This document shows positions 1-5,162 of a DNA stretch of 5,162 bases, one piece after another. The stretch is from assembly GCA_002770955.1 (NCBI GenBank), contig PCUH01000243.1, positions 26,868 through 32,029 of the forward strand. Direction: 5' to 3'. The translations under genes and the position numbers were made by a program. Numbering within the stretch: the stretch's first letter is position 1; every line of letters begins with the position of its first letter. A model generated the notes under the pieces. That model did no database searches. It was given only the letters and a program-made list of their open reading frames with translations, and had not been told where the DNA came from. Source of the DNA: Flavobacteriales bacterium CG18_big_fil_WC_8_21_14_2_50_32_9. GTDB taxonomy: Bacteria; Bacteroidota; Bacteroidia; Flavobacteriales_E; Vicingaceae.

Positions 1-3000
1 GCAATTTATGAGAAAGTGAATGCGAATGAATTTAACTCGAATAAAAATACGTTGGGTCAGTTAATTATAGCTTATGGAAGTAATTCATCAGATAATAATT
101 TTATTATGGCAGAAATGTTGAATGAAGAGGCATTAGATTTATTCAGCAAAGCAGCCAGCTCAAGACAAAATGCACGAACTTCCACAAACACAAACACAAG
201 AAATAAATTAAATGAAGATGCATTTGAATTGGAATTGAAAGCAATACAAAAACAACAAAATGCAATTTTGCTTATTGATAAAAACAACTTAGTAGCAACA
301 AATCAATTAGCAAATAACAAATCTCTCCCGATAGCTATCGGGACAAATAACAATGAACAAATAGCAAGTAACAATGAGCAGGAAACAAATAACAAAGAAC
401 AAATAGCAAATAACAAAGAACAAATAGCAAGTAATAAAGAACAAATAGCAAGTAACAATGAACAAATAGCAAGTAACAAAGAACAAATAGCAAGTAACAA
501 TGAGCAGGAAACAAATAACAAATCTCTCCCGATAGCTAACGGGACAAATAACAAAGAACAAGTGGTTGACAAACAGCAAGTTTATGAACCCAAAACAATC
601 TCGATAGCTATCGGGATAGCTTCCAATGAAATTATTGCAAATGCTGATAAGTTAATGAAAGAAGCTGAGGTGCTTAATGCAGAAGCAAAAATGTTGGAAG
701 ATAGTTCCTTAACCTTGAAAAAGAAAAAGGAAAAAGAAGCAGTTGTAGTTCAGGTTGAGGCAAAAAAGGAAGAAGCTAACAGAAAAATTTACGAAGCTGA
801 TGTGCTATATGCAGAGGCTAATGAGTTGAAAATTGAAGAGCAAGAAACTATCTCAGCGTTATCAGATGTTAGAAGTGATGTTATTTTAGAAAATATTACT
901 ATTCAAGATGAGTTGATTTTTAATGAATTATCACCAGAATCTATTGCAACTATTAAAGGTAATGATGATTATAAAGCTTATGTGGAATTGAAGCAAGAAA
1001 ACAGAAGATTAATAAAAGACGCTCAAGTGGAGTATATTGAAGCTGATAAAGCTCAACAAGAATCAGTGGATCAGGTTGGTTTGGAGAAAGCTCTAAAAGC
1101 AATGGAGATGGCAACAGATTCGGAAGCAGGTAAACAAAAACTACAATCTCAGTTAGTTAAATTAGAACAGATGATTGCAGACAACGAGTTAAAAGCTGCT
1201 AGATTAAGAGATGCTGCTATCGAAAAGGAGAAAAAAGCATTAGAAAACCAATCGAAAGCATCTGATTTATTATCAAATAATGATGCAGCTACATCCAGTA
1301 AATTTGTTGCAATTGAGAAAGCAGAATATTTCAATCCTAATTTAGTAGCTCAAAAAATTGATGGCGTTTCATTAGTGGAAAATAATTTACAATCCTCAGA
1401 GAATAATTCACAAATAACAAATAACAATGAGCAAATAGCAAATAATAATGAGCAAAGAACAAATAACAATGAGCAAATAGCAAATAACAATGAGCAAATA
1501 GCAAATAACAATGAGCAAATAACAAATAACAATGAGCAAATAACAAATAACAAAGAAGTAGCAAGTAACAACCAACAACAAGAAACAAATAACAATAAGC
1601 AAATAACAAATAACAAAGAAGTAGCAAGCAACAACCAACAACAAGAAACAAATAACAATAAGCAAATAGCAAATGACAAATCACAAATAACAAATGAAGA
1701 AATACCCGAAAAGCTAACCAATTCCATTTTCTCATTAACTTCAGCGAATCAATCGGCATATAGCAATTCAAAACCTATTCCTAAAAACCCTAAAATGCCT
1801 GAAGGGTTAGTGTTTAAAGTTCAGATAGGTGCATTTAGAAACCCAATTCCTCAAGATTTGTTTAAAGGATTTACTCCAGTGATGGCAGAGGACGCAGGAA
1901 ATGGAATAACCAGATACACTGCAGGATTATTTACATCCTTCAATGTTGCTAATGAGGCAAAAAATTCTATCAGAGAAATTGGCTATCCAGATGCTTTTGT
2001 TGTTGCTTTTTTTAATGGTAAACGTATTAATATAAATGAGGCAAGAGCTATGCTGAATGAGCCTAATAATAATTTACAAACTTCAGATAATAATGCACAG
2101 GTTGTAGATAATAAATCTCTCCCGATAGCTATCGGGACAAATAACAATTCACAAACATCAAGAACGAATGAAACTGAAACATTAAGCACAACAGAAGAAG
2201 TTAAAGATGGAATTTCTAAAGATGTTAGAAACATTGATGGCATTTTTTACACAGTTCAGGTAGGTGTTTATTCAAAGGAAATTACAGCTGGACAACTTAA
2301 TAATTTATCGCCTATCAATAGTGAACGAACAGCCAATGGATTAATTAGATATACATCAGGTATTTATAAAAATTTGGATGAAGCCAATGCTGCTAAAGAT
2401 AGAATAAGAAATATTGGAATTTCTGATGCTTTTGTTATAGCTTATCATAATGGAAAAAAGATAACAGTTACTCAAGCTTCTGATTTGTTAAAGAAAGGAG
2501 TGGAGACCTCAAGTTACCAACAACCAACCAATACCAATGAGCAAATAACAAATAACAAAGAGCAAAAAACAAACAACAATGACAATGCACAAATAACAAA
2601 TGACAATGAACAAATAACAAATAACAATGAGCAAATAGTAAATAACAATGAGCAAATAACAAATAACAATGAGCAAATAACAAACAACAATGAACAAACA
2701 ACAGTTAATAATGTGTCTCGAAAAATTTCAGATGAGGAATTGCAACAAAAAGCAGCAGCCCTTAACATTGTTTTTAAAGTAAAAATAGGAGCGTATGAAG
2801 AAGACGTTCCAACTGAAGATGCAGCTATTTTTCTAAAACTTTCTGATAAAGGTGTTGAAAATTTTGAAAAAAATAATATAACAATTTATACAGTTGGTTC
2901 GTTCTTAGATTATAAATCTGCCTTGAACTATCAAATAGAAATAACAGAAATGGGAATTAAAAATCCATCTGTTATTGCTTTTGAAAACGATGAAATCATA

Positions 3001-3039
3001 CCAATAGAAACAGCAATAGAAAAAATTAAAAACAACTAA
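1..3039 (+). CDS. Large SPOR-repeat envelope protein with Asn/Gln-rich repeat linkers (5' end outside window)
   Basis: The frame is open from the first base (reading AIYEK before a GTG at 16) and nothing resembling a signal peptide follows, so this is the 3' part of a longer gene. Residue numbers here count from that GTG. Seen: Ala/Glu/Lys-rich, probably helical or coiled-coil segments at about 30-88, 202-300 and 325-445 with a recurring A..L..EA pattern. Three Asn/Gln-rich 7-residue repeat linkers lie at 112-169, 470-553 and 840-897. Three SPOR-like domains lie at about 598-680 (VQIGAF, RYTAGLF, DAFVVAF), 742-825 (VQVGVY, RYTSGIY, DAFVIAY) and 918-1007 (VKIGAY, IYTVGSF, PSVIAF). Known: SPOR domains bind peptidoglycan, classically glycan strands lacking stem peptides, in the periplasm. 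Inferred: a secreted or outer-membrane-associated protein that contacts cell wall through its C-terminus, with flexible spacers between domains. The upstream part may hold more helical or TPR-like repeats. The domain call is firm, the cellular role is not. Confidence 0.85.
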   Translation, partial: AIYEKVNANEFNSNKNTLGQLIIAYGSNSSDNNFIMAEMLNEEALDLFSKAASSRQNARTSTNTNTRNKLNEDAFELELKAIQKQQNAILLIDKNNLVATNQLANNKSLPIAIGTNNNEQIASNNEQETNNKEQIANNKEQIASNKEQIASNNEQIASNKEQIASNNEQETNNKSLPIANGTNNKEQVVDKQQVYEPKTISIAIGIASNEIIANADKLMKEAEVLNAEAKMLEDSSLTLKKKKEKEAVVVQVEAKKEEANRKIYEADVLYAEANELKIEEQETISALSDVRSDVILENITIQDELIFNELSPESIATIKGNDDYKAYVELKQENRRLIKDAQVEYIEADKAQQESVDQVGLEKALKAMEMATDSEAGKQKLQSQLVKLEQMIADNELKAARLRDAAIEKEKKALENQSKASDLLSNNDAATSSKFVAIEKAEYFNPNLVAQKIDGVSLVENNLQSSENNSQITNNNEQIANNNEQRTNNNEQIANNNEQIANNNEQITNNNEQITNNKEVASNNQQQETNNNKQITNNKEVASNNQQQETNNNKQIANDKSQITNEEIPEKLTNSIFSLTSANQSAYSNSKPIPKNPKMPEGLVFKVQIGAFRNPIPQDLFKGFTPVMAEDAGNGITRYTAGLFTSFNVANEAKNSIREIGYPDAFVVAFFNGKRININEARAMLNEPNNNLQTSDNNAQVVDNKSLPIAIGTNNNSQTSRTNETETLSTTEEVKDGISKDVRNIDGIFYTVQVGVYSKEITAGQLNNLSPINSERTANGLIRYTSGIYKNLDEANAAKDRIRNIGISDAFVIAYHNGKKITVTQASDLLKKGVETSSYQQPTNTNEQITNNKEQKTNNNDNAQITNDNEQITNNNEQIVNNNEQITNNNEQITNNNEQTTVNNVSRKISDEELQQKAAALNIVFKVKIGAYEEDVPTEDAAIFLKLSDKGVENFEKNNITIYTVGSFLDYKSALNYQIEITEMGIKNPSVIAFENDEIIPIETAIEKIKNN
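326..343. repeat. 18-bp perfect palindrome, copy 1, inside the coding region
   Basis: TCCCGATAGCTATCGGGA is its own reverse complement. It is read here as part of S-L-P-I-A-I-G-T (residues 103-110). It stands out as GC-rich in a very AT-rich gene and could fold as a hairpin in mRNA or single-stranded DNA. A second perfect copy lies at 2120-2137. Confidence 0.9.
349..516 (+). repeat. Tandem repeat array I, eight 21-bp units in frame
   Basis: Eight consecutive 7-residue units of the form N(N/K)EQ(IA/ET)(S/N) are encoded by 21-bp DNA units of the type aacaatgagcaaatagcaagt. The period is exact: the NNEQETN unit recurs after 126 bp (six units). DNA identity between units is high, including synonymous positions, which points to recent slippage or unequal recombination rather than protein-level selection alone. 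Copies of the TCCCGATAGCTATCGGGA palindrome flank the array on both sides. Confidence 0.9.
527..544. repeat. 18-bp palindrome, copy 2, one mismatched pair
   Basis: Same element as copy 1 with T to A at one arm (CCCGATAGCTAACGGG core), read as S-L-P-I-A-N-G-T (residues 170-177). Flanking bases match copies 1 and 4, so it probably arose by duplication of the element together with its repeat surroundings. Confidence 0.85.
599..616. repeat. 18-bp palindrome, copy 3, one mismatched pair and different flanks
   Basis: TCTCGATAGCTATCGGGA differs by one base from the perfect element and gives a T-G pair in place of C-G. It is read as I-S-I-A-I-G-I-A (residues 195-202). Unlike the other copies its flanks are not Asn-rich repeat sequence, which suggests a separate arrival or a more diverged duplication. 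The codon phase is the same as in the other copies. Confidence 0.8.
1423..1674 (+). repeat. Tandem repeat array II, twelve 21-bp units, including a 63-bp tandem duplication
   Basis: Six units of NNEQ(I/R)(A/T)N at 1423-1548 are followed by two copies of a 63-bp, 21-residue higher-order unit (NKEVASN-NQQQETN-NNKQI(T/A)N) at 1549-1611 and 1612-1674. The 21-bp period and reading frame match array I. A degenerate tail (DKSQITNEE) leads into the linker before the first SPOR domain. Confidence 0.9.
2120..2137. repeat. 18-bp perfect palindrome, copy 4, between SPOR domains 1 and 2
   Basis: Perfect TCCCGATAGCTATCGGGA, read as S-L-P-I-A-I-G-T (residues 701-708) in the linker after the first SPOR domain. 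A 36-bp stretch around it (2113-2148) is identical to 319-354 around copy 1, although the two lie about 1.8 kb apart. Confidence 0.9.
2533..2706 (+). repeat. Tandem repeat array III, eight units in frame
   Basis: Seven 7-residue units (mostly NNEQITN) and one 9-residue unit (NNDNAQITN) lie between the second and third SPOR domains. The DNA unit is the same as in array II; 2640-2684 is identical to 1503-1547 over 45 bp. The 9-residue unit keeps the frame, since it carries a 6-bp insertion. Confidence 0.88.
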
Positions 3040-3043
3040 TTTT

Positions 3044-3313
3044 ATGCAACCTGAAGTTATTTATCTAGAAGAAGTAAAAGAAAAAATTACTAAAGAACAT
3101 CATTTAGTAGTGTTTAATGATGATGTAAACACCTTTGATTTTGTGATAGAAATGCTAGTTAAAGTTTGCGAGCATGATGTTTTACAAGCAGAGCAATGTA
3201 CTTATATCATTCATTATAAAGGAAAGTGTGCTGTGAAAAAAGGAAATTATCAAACCCTCAGAAATATGTCAGAGGCTTTGTCGGATGCAGGATTAACAGT
3301 CGAAATTAATTAG
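3044..3313 (+). CDS. clpS: ClpS-type adaptor of the ATP-dependent Clp protease (N-end rule)
   Basis: An 89-residue cytosolic protein of the size and pattern expected for the ClpS core. Seen: a short variable N-terminus, then LVVFNDDVNTFDFVIEML (N25, D26, D27), and IIHYKGKCAV around H57. Known from E. coli ClpS: the equivalents N34, D35 and H66 hold the alpha-amino group of N-degron substrates, and the adaptor passes these to ClpA. All three are present here. By alignment by eye, the specificity-gate residue M40 of E. coli corresponds to F31. The start lies 4 bp after the stop of the SPOR gene, so the two are probably co-transcribed or translationally coupled. No clear Shine-Dalgarno is seen; the leader is A/T-rich. 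The N-terminal extension is shorter than in E. coli. Inferred: it serves a ClpA/ClpC-type unfoldase not in this window. Confidence 0.92.
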   Translation: MQPEVIYLEEVKEKITKEHHLVVFNDDVNTFDFVIEMLVKVCEHDVLQAEQCTYIIHYKGKCAVKKGNYQTLRNMSEALSDAGLTVEIN

Positions 3314-3323
3314 AGTTTGTCCA

Positions 3324-3415
3324 TAATGTCCGAGTTCGAGGCTTTCGAAGTTTTAACAAGGAGTCATGATCCTTGTTATACTATGATTTTCAAAACTTGA
3401 AAACTTCGAACATTA
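3324..3415. repeat. Nested inverted-repeat structure in the clpS-M48 spacer
   Basis: Outer arms TTCGAAGTTTT (3344-3354) and AAAACTTCGAA (3400-3410) are perfect 11-bp inverted repeats. They are extended by TAATGT (3324-3329) and ACATTA (3410-3415) with a bulge on the left arm. Inside, TAACAAGGA (3354-3362) and TCCTTGTTA (3370-3378) form a 9-bp stem with a 7-base loop. A third hairpin, TTTTCAA/TTGAAAA (3387-3403), would compete with the outer arm. There is no T-run directly after a GC stem, so a standard intrinsic terminator is not supported. It could be a small palindromic or MITE-like repeat, or an RNA structure ending or processing the clpS transcript. Confidence 0.55.
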
Positions 3416-3449
3416 CTCACAATATTAAATTATTTTTTAGTTGTGTTCG

Positions 3450-3477
3450 TGAGTTCGCTGCACTCAGTTCTAACTCA
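3450..3477. repeat. Short inverted repeat upstream of the M48 gene
   Basis: TGAGTT (3450-3455) and AACTCA (3472-3477) are 6-bp inverted arms around a locally GC-richer core that also repeats AGTTC. Just after it, ATCATGACT (3480-3488) is the reverse complement of AGTCATGAT (3362-3370) in the upstream structure. The whole spacer may therefore be one composite, partly decayed repeat. Its role is unknown. Confidence 0.35.
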
Positions 3478-3524
3478 AAATCATGACTTTATGCACAAAC
3501 ACAAATTAAAATAAATAAAAAACC

Positions 3525-4325
3525 ATGTTTAGAAAAATTATTACAATAGCATTAGTTTTACTAATTATTAGCTGTTCAAAAGTTCCTATTTCGGGAAGAA
3601 AACAAGTTACCTTAGTGCCAGAATCTGAGCTGATGAGTATGAGTTTAGTTCAGTACAAACAGTTTTTAACAGAAAATCCTCCAGTTTCCGATGAAGTTGA
3701 AACAGCCAAACAAGTAAAAAGAGTAGGTAATAGAATAGCTAATGCAGTGGAGCGTTATTTAAAAGATAATGGGCAGTCAAAAAGAGTAAAAAACTATCGT
3801 TGGGAATTTAATTTAGTAAATCAAAACATAGTGAATGCTTGGGCAATGCCTGGAGGTAAAGTAGTTGTTTACCAAGGATTGCTGCCTGTTGCTCAATCAG
3901 ATGCTGGATTGGCAGTTGTGATGGGACATGAAATTGCCCATGCCATAGCCCGACATGGAAACGAAAGAATGACGCAAGGAATTTTAGCAGCAGCAGGAGG
4001 AGTTGCTTTAGCGGTTTATATGCGAGATAAACCATCAGAAACACAAGCTCTATTTCTTGGGGCATACGGAATAGGAGCAGGAGTCGGTATTTTGGCTTTT
4101 GGACGCAATCAAGAAAGTGAAGCAGATAAATTAGGAATGGTTTTTATGGCTATGGCAGGATATCAGCCAAGTGAAGCCATACCTTTTTGGGAAAGAATGA
4201 GTGCAGGAGGTGGAGGAAGTGTTCCAGAATTTTTAAGCACACATCCAAGTCACGATACACGAATTAATAGGATTAAAGATTGGCTACCCAATGCAGAAAC
4301 ATATTACACTCCGATAACGAATTAA
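3525..4325 (+). CDS. M48-family zinc metalloprotease, predicted lipoprotein
   Basis: 266 residues. Seen: a lipoprotein signal (MFRK, hydrophobic stretch, then I14-I15-S16-C17 as lipobox), followed by VPISGRKQ, which resembles the P.TGR.Q segment near the N-terminus of many M48 lipoproteins. The catalytic motif is H135-E-I-A-H139, the likely third zinc ligand E197 lies in the E-S-E-A-D block, and a C-terminal T-H-P-S-H (H240, H243) with TRI follows, as is usual in this family. A Gly/Ala-rich hydrophobic stretch at about 151-192 lies between the motifs. Known: related proteins (BepA, LoiP, YcaL) act in the periplasm on misfolded or outer-membrane-assembly substrates. After C17 comes SKVPISG without acidic residues, so a surface-export signal of the Bacteroidota type is not evident and a periplasm-facing anchor is inferred. 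All catalytic residues are intact. The start is supported by the signal peptide; the leader is A-rich without a clear Shine-Dalgarno. Confidence 0.92.
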   Translation: MFRKIITIALVLLIISCSKVPISGRKQVTLVPESELMSMSLVQYKQFLTENPPVSDEVETAKQVKRVGNRIANAVERYLKDNGQSKRVKNYRWEFNLVNQNIVNAWAMPGGKVVVYQGLLPVAQSDAGLAVVMGHEIAHAIARHGNERMTQGILAAAGGVALAVYMRDKPSETQALFLGAYGIGAGVGILAFGRNQESEADKLGMVFMAMAGYQPSEAIPFWERMSAGGGGSVPEFLSTHPSHDTRINRIKDWLPNAETYYTPITN

Positions 4326-4426
4326 AATTTTTTACTTTTTGTTTTTTTTTAAACATTTGTTATAAAATAGTAGGTTATTAAGATTATTTACTATTTTTAC
4401 GCTATTATTGTTAAAAAATTGAAATA
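4326..4426. other. T-rich spacer between the M48 and ACT-domain genes
   Basis: The first 25 bases after the M48 stop are almost all T with no preceding GC-rich hairpin, so this is not a standard intrinsic terminator, though it may still weaken transcription. The rest is AT-rich and probably holds the promoter of the next gene. A TTTG at 4356-4359 could be a Bacteroidota -33 element, but a convincing TAnnTTTG partner at the right distance is not seen. Confidence 0.3.
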
Positions 4427-5089
4427 ATGAAAGCGGTACATGTAATAGTTGAAGAGATTATTAAAAAATCTCCATTTTTAGAAGAAGCATTAGCAGAAGG
4501 ATTAATCAATCTTTCTTCATTATCCAGGCAAATTAAAAGTGAAATTGACGAAGAATTAGGAAAAGATGTTAAAATTGGAGCTATAGTAATGGCATTAAAA
4601 AGACTTTCGCCCCGCTTCGACCCCAACTTTCAAATAAAAATTAAAAAAGTAGTTCAAAAATTAGGAGACATAACTGTTCGTTCAAAAATTACTTATTATA
4701 CTTTTGAAAATTCAGAGTCACTCATAGAACATCAAGCTGAGTTGTTACGAAAACTTAAAGGAAAAAAAGACATATTTTTTGCATTTTCACAAGGAGTTTA
4801 TGAAACAACAATCATATTAAGTGATTCAGAGCATCAAGATGTTGATGTTCTATTTAAAAATGAAAAAATAATTCAAGAATCTACAGGATTATCCTCCTTA
4901 ACCATCAAATTACCAAGCGAAAACTCTGATGTATCAGGTATTTATTATTTCATCTTAAAAAAATTGGCTTGGGAAGGTATTAATATTTTAGATATCATAT
5001 CAACCATGCATGAATTTACAATAATTGTGAATGATGAAAATATCGACAGGGCTTTTTCTATACTCAAAAACATAAATAAATCTATCTAA
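4427..5089 (+). CDS. ACT-domain protein with an N-terminal helical region, probable amino-acid-responsive regulator
   Basis: 220 residues, no signal peptide or membrane segment, so cytosolic. Seen: N-terminal helices at about 1-62, including LSSLSRQIKSEIDEELG and VKIGAIVMALKRLS, which read like a winged-helix-like or other small helical fold. A middle region (about 80-150) has an alternating strand/helix pattern that may be a degenerate ACT domain. The C-terminal region at about 155-217 is ACT-like (LTIKLP, G-I-Y-Y-F-I-L-K-K-L-A-W-E-G-I-N-I-L-D-I-I-S, then FTIIVND...RAFSIL), closest in style to the ACT repeats of aspartate kinases. No kinase domain is present. Known: ACT domains often bind amino acids and control enzymes or regulators. 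Inferred: a stand-alone sensor or regulator, with ligand and target unknown. The start follows an A-rich leader (ttgaaata before ATG). Confidence 0.75.
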   Translation: MKAVHVIVEEIIKKSPFLEEALAEGLINLSSLSRQIKSEIDEELGKDVKIGAIVMALKRLSPRFDPNFQIKIKKVVQKLGDITVRSKITYYTFENSESLIEHQAELLRKLKGKKDIFFAFSQGVYETTIILSDSEHQDVDVLFKNEKIIQESTGLSSLTIKLPSENSDVSGIYYFILKKLAWEGINILDIISTMHEFTIIVNDENIDRAFSILKNINKSI

Positions 5090-5125
5090 ATTTCAATAAG
5101 AAATAAACGGGTTAGGTTAAAAATT

Positions 5126-5162
5126 ATGGGAGAAACTTATGTTTTAATGCTGTTTATTAGGA
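5126..5162 (+). CDS. Possible start of a further gene, cut by the window end
   Basis: An ATG at 5126 opens a frame reading MGETYVLMLFIR that stays open to the last base. It is preceded by an A-rich stretch like those before the other genes here and lies 36 bp after the ACT gene stop. Only twelve codons are visible, so the product cannot be named and chance is not excluded. Confidence 0.35.
   Translation, partial: MGETYVLMLFIR

Noticed and set aside
327..342. Palindrome as a transcription terminator or operator
   Set aside because: It lies inside a coding region, no T-run follows, and the same element recurs at three other in-gene sites, so a single regulatory site is unlikely.
345..2706. 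CRISPR array
   Set aside because: The repeats are contiguous 21-bp units without unique spacers, and they are translated in frame.
303..2768. Several minus-strand open frames with hydrophobic Leu/Phe/Cys/Ile-rich repeats across the three arrays, looking like membrane proteins
   Set aside because: They are the reverse-strand reading of the Asn/Gln-rich 21-bp units. A stop-free repeat unit of codon-multiple length stays open in several frames, and no independent start signals or family motifs are seen.
3379..3524. Bacteroidota-type promoter (-33 TTTG, -7 TAnnTTTG) upstream of the M48 gene
   Set aside because: No pair of elements with suitable spacing could be found by eye.
3808..4065. Minus-strand open frame of 85 codons inside the M48 gene
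   Set aside because: It overlaps a clearly conserved protease including its HEIAH motif, and its product has no recognisable motif.
4329..4350. Intrinsic terminator after the M48 gene
   Set aside because: A long T-run is present but no stable GC-rich stem precedes it.

Overview
The window is AT-rich and carries four recognisable genes, all on the + strand, plus a possible fifth that starts at the right edge. It looks like a chromosomal segment of a Bacteroidota (Flavobacteriia/Cytophagia-like) bacterium. The evidence for this is Asn/Lys/Ile-rich coding, A-rich leaders without clear Shine-Dalgarno sequences, SPOR-like domains of the 'VQIGAF...RYTAGLF...DAFVVAF.NGKRI' type common in Bacteroidota, a short ClpS, and a palindromic repeat of the TCCCGATAGCTATCGGGA type. 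The assignment is inferred from sequence style, because no marker gene is present.

Layout: 1-3039 is the 3' part of a very large gene. Its frame is open to the left edge, so the true start and any signal peptide lie outside the window. The protein alternates Ala/Glu/Lys-rich helical segments, three Asn/Gln-rich linkers built from 21-bp (7-residue) tandem repeats, and three SPOR-like domains at the C-terminus. Four copies of an 18-bp palindrome sit inside this gene in the same codon phase. Four bases further on, 3044-3313 encodes a ClpS adaptor, probably co-transcribed with it. A 211-bp spacer (3314-3524) follows and holds a nested inverted-repeat structure. Then come an M48-family metalloprotease lipoprotein (3525-4325), a 101-bp T-rich spacer, and a protein with a C-terminal ACT domain and a possible N-terminal helical DNA-binding-like region (4427-5089). 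An open frame starts at 5126 and runs off the end.

Functionally, the window mixes envelope genes (a SPOR-repeat protein expected to contact peptidoglycan, and an M48 envelope protease) with cytosolic proteolysis (ClpS, which delivers N-degron substrates to ClpAP-type proteases) and a probable amino-acid-sensing ACT protein. No sequence evidence ties these into one pathway, and no defence, mobile or biosynthetic system is visible. The most notable content is the repeat biology inside the first gene: in-frame palindromic elements, three in-phase 21-bp repeat arrays, and long identical stretches that could recombine to remove SPOR domains without breaking the frame.
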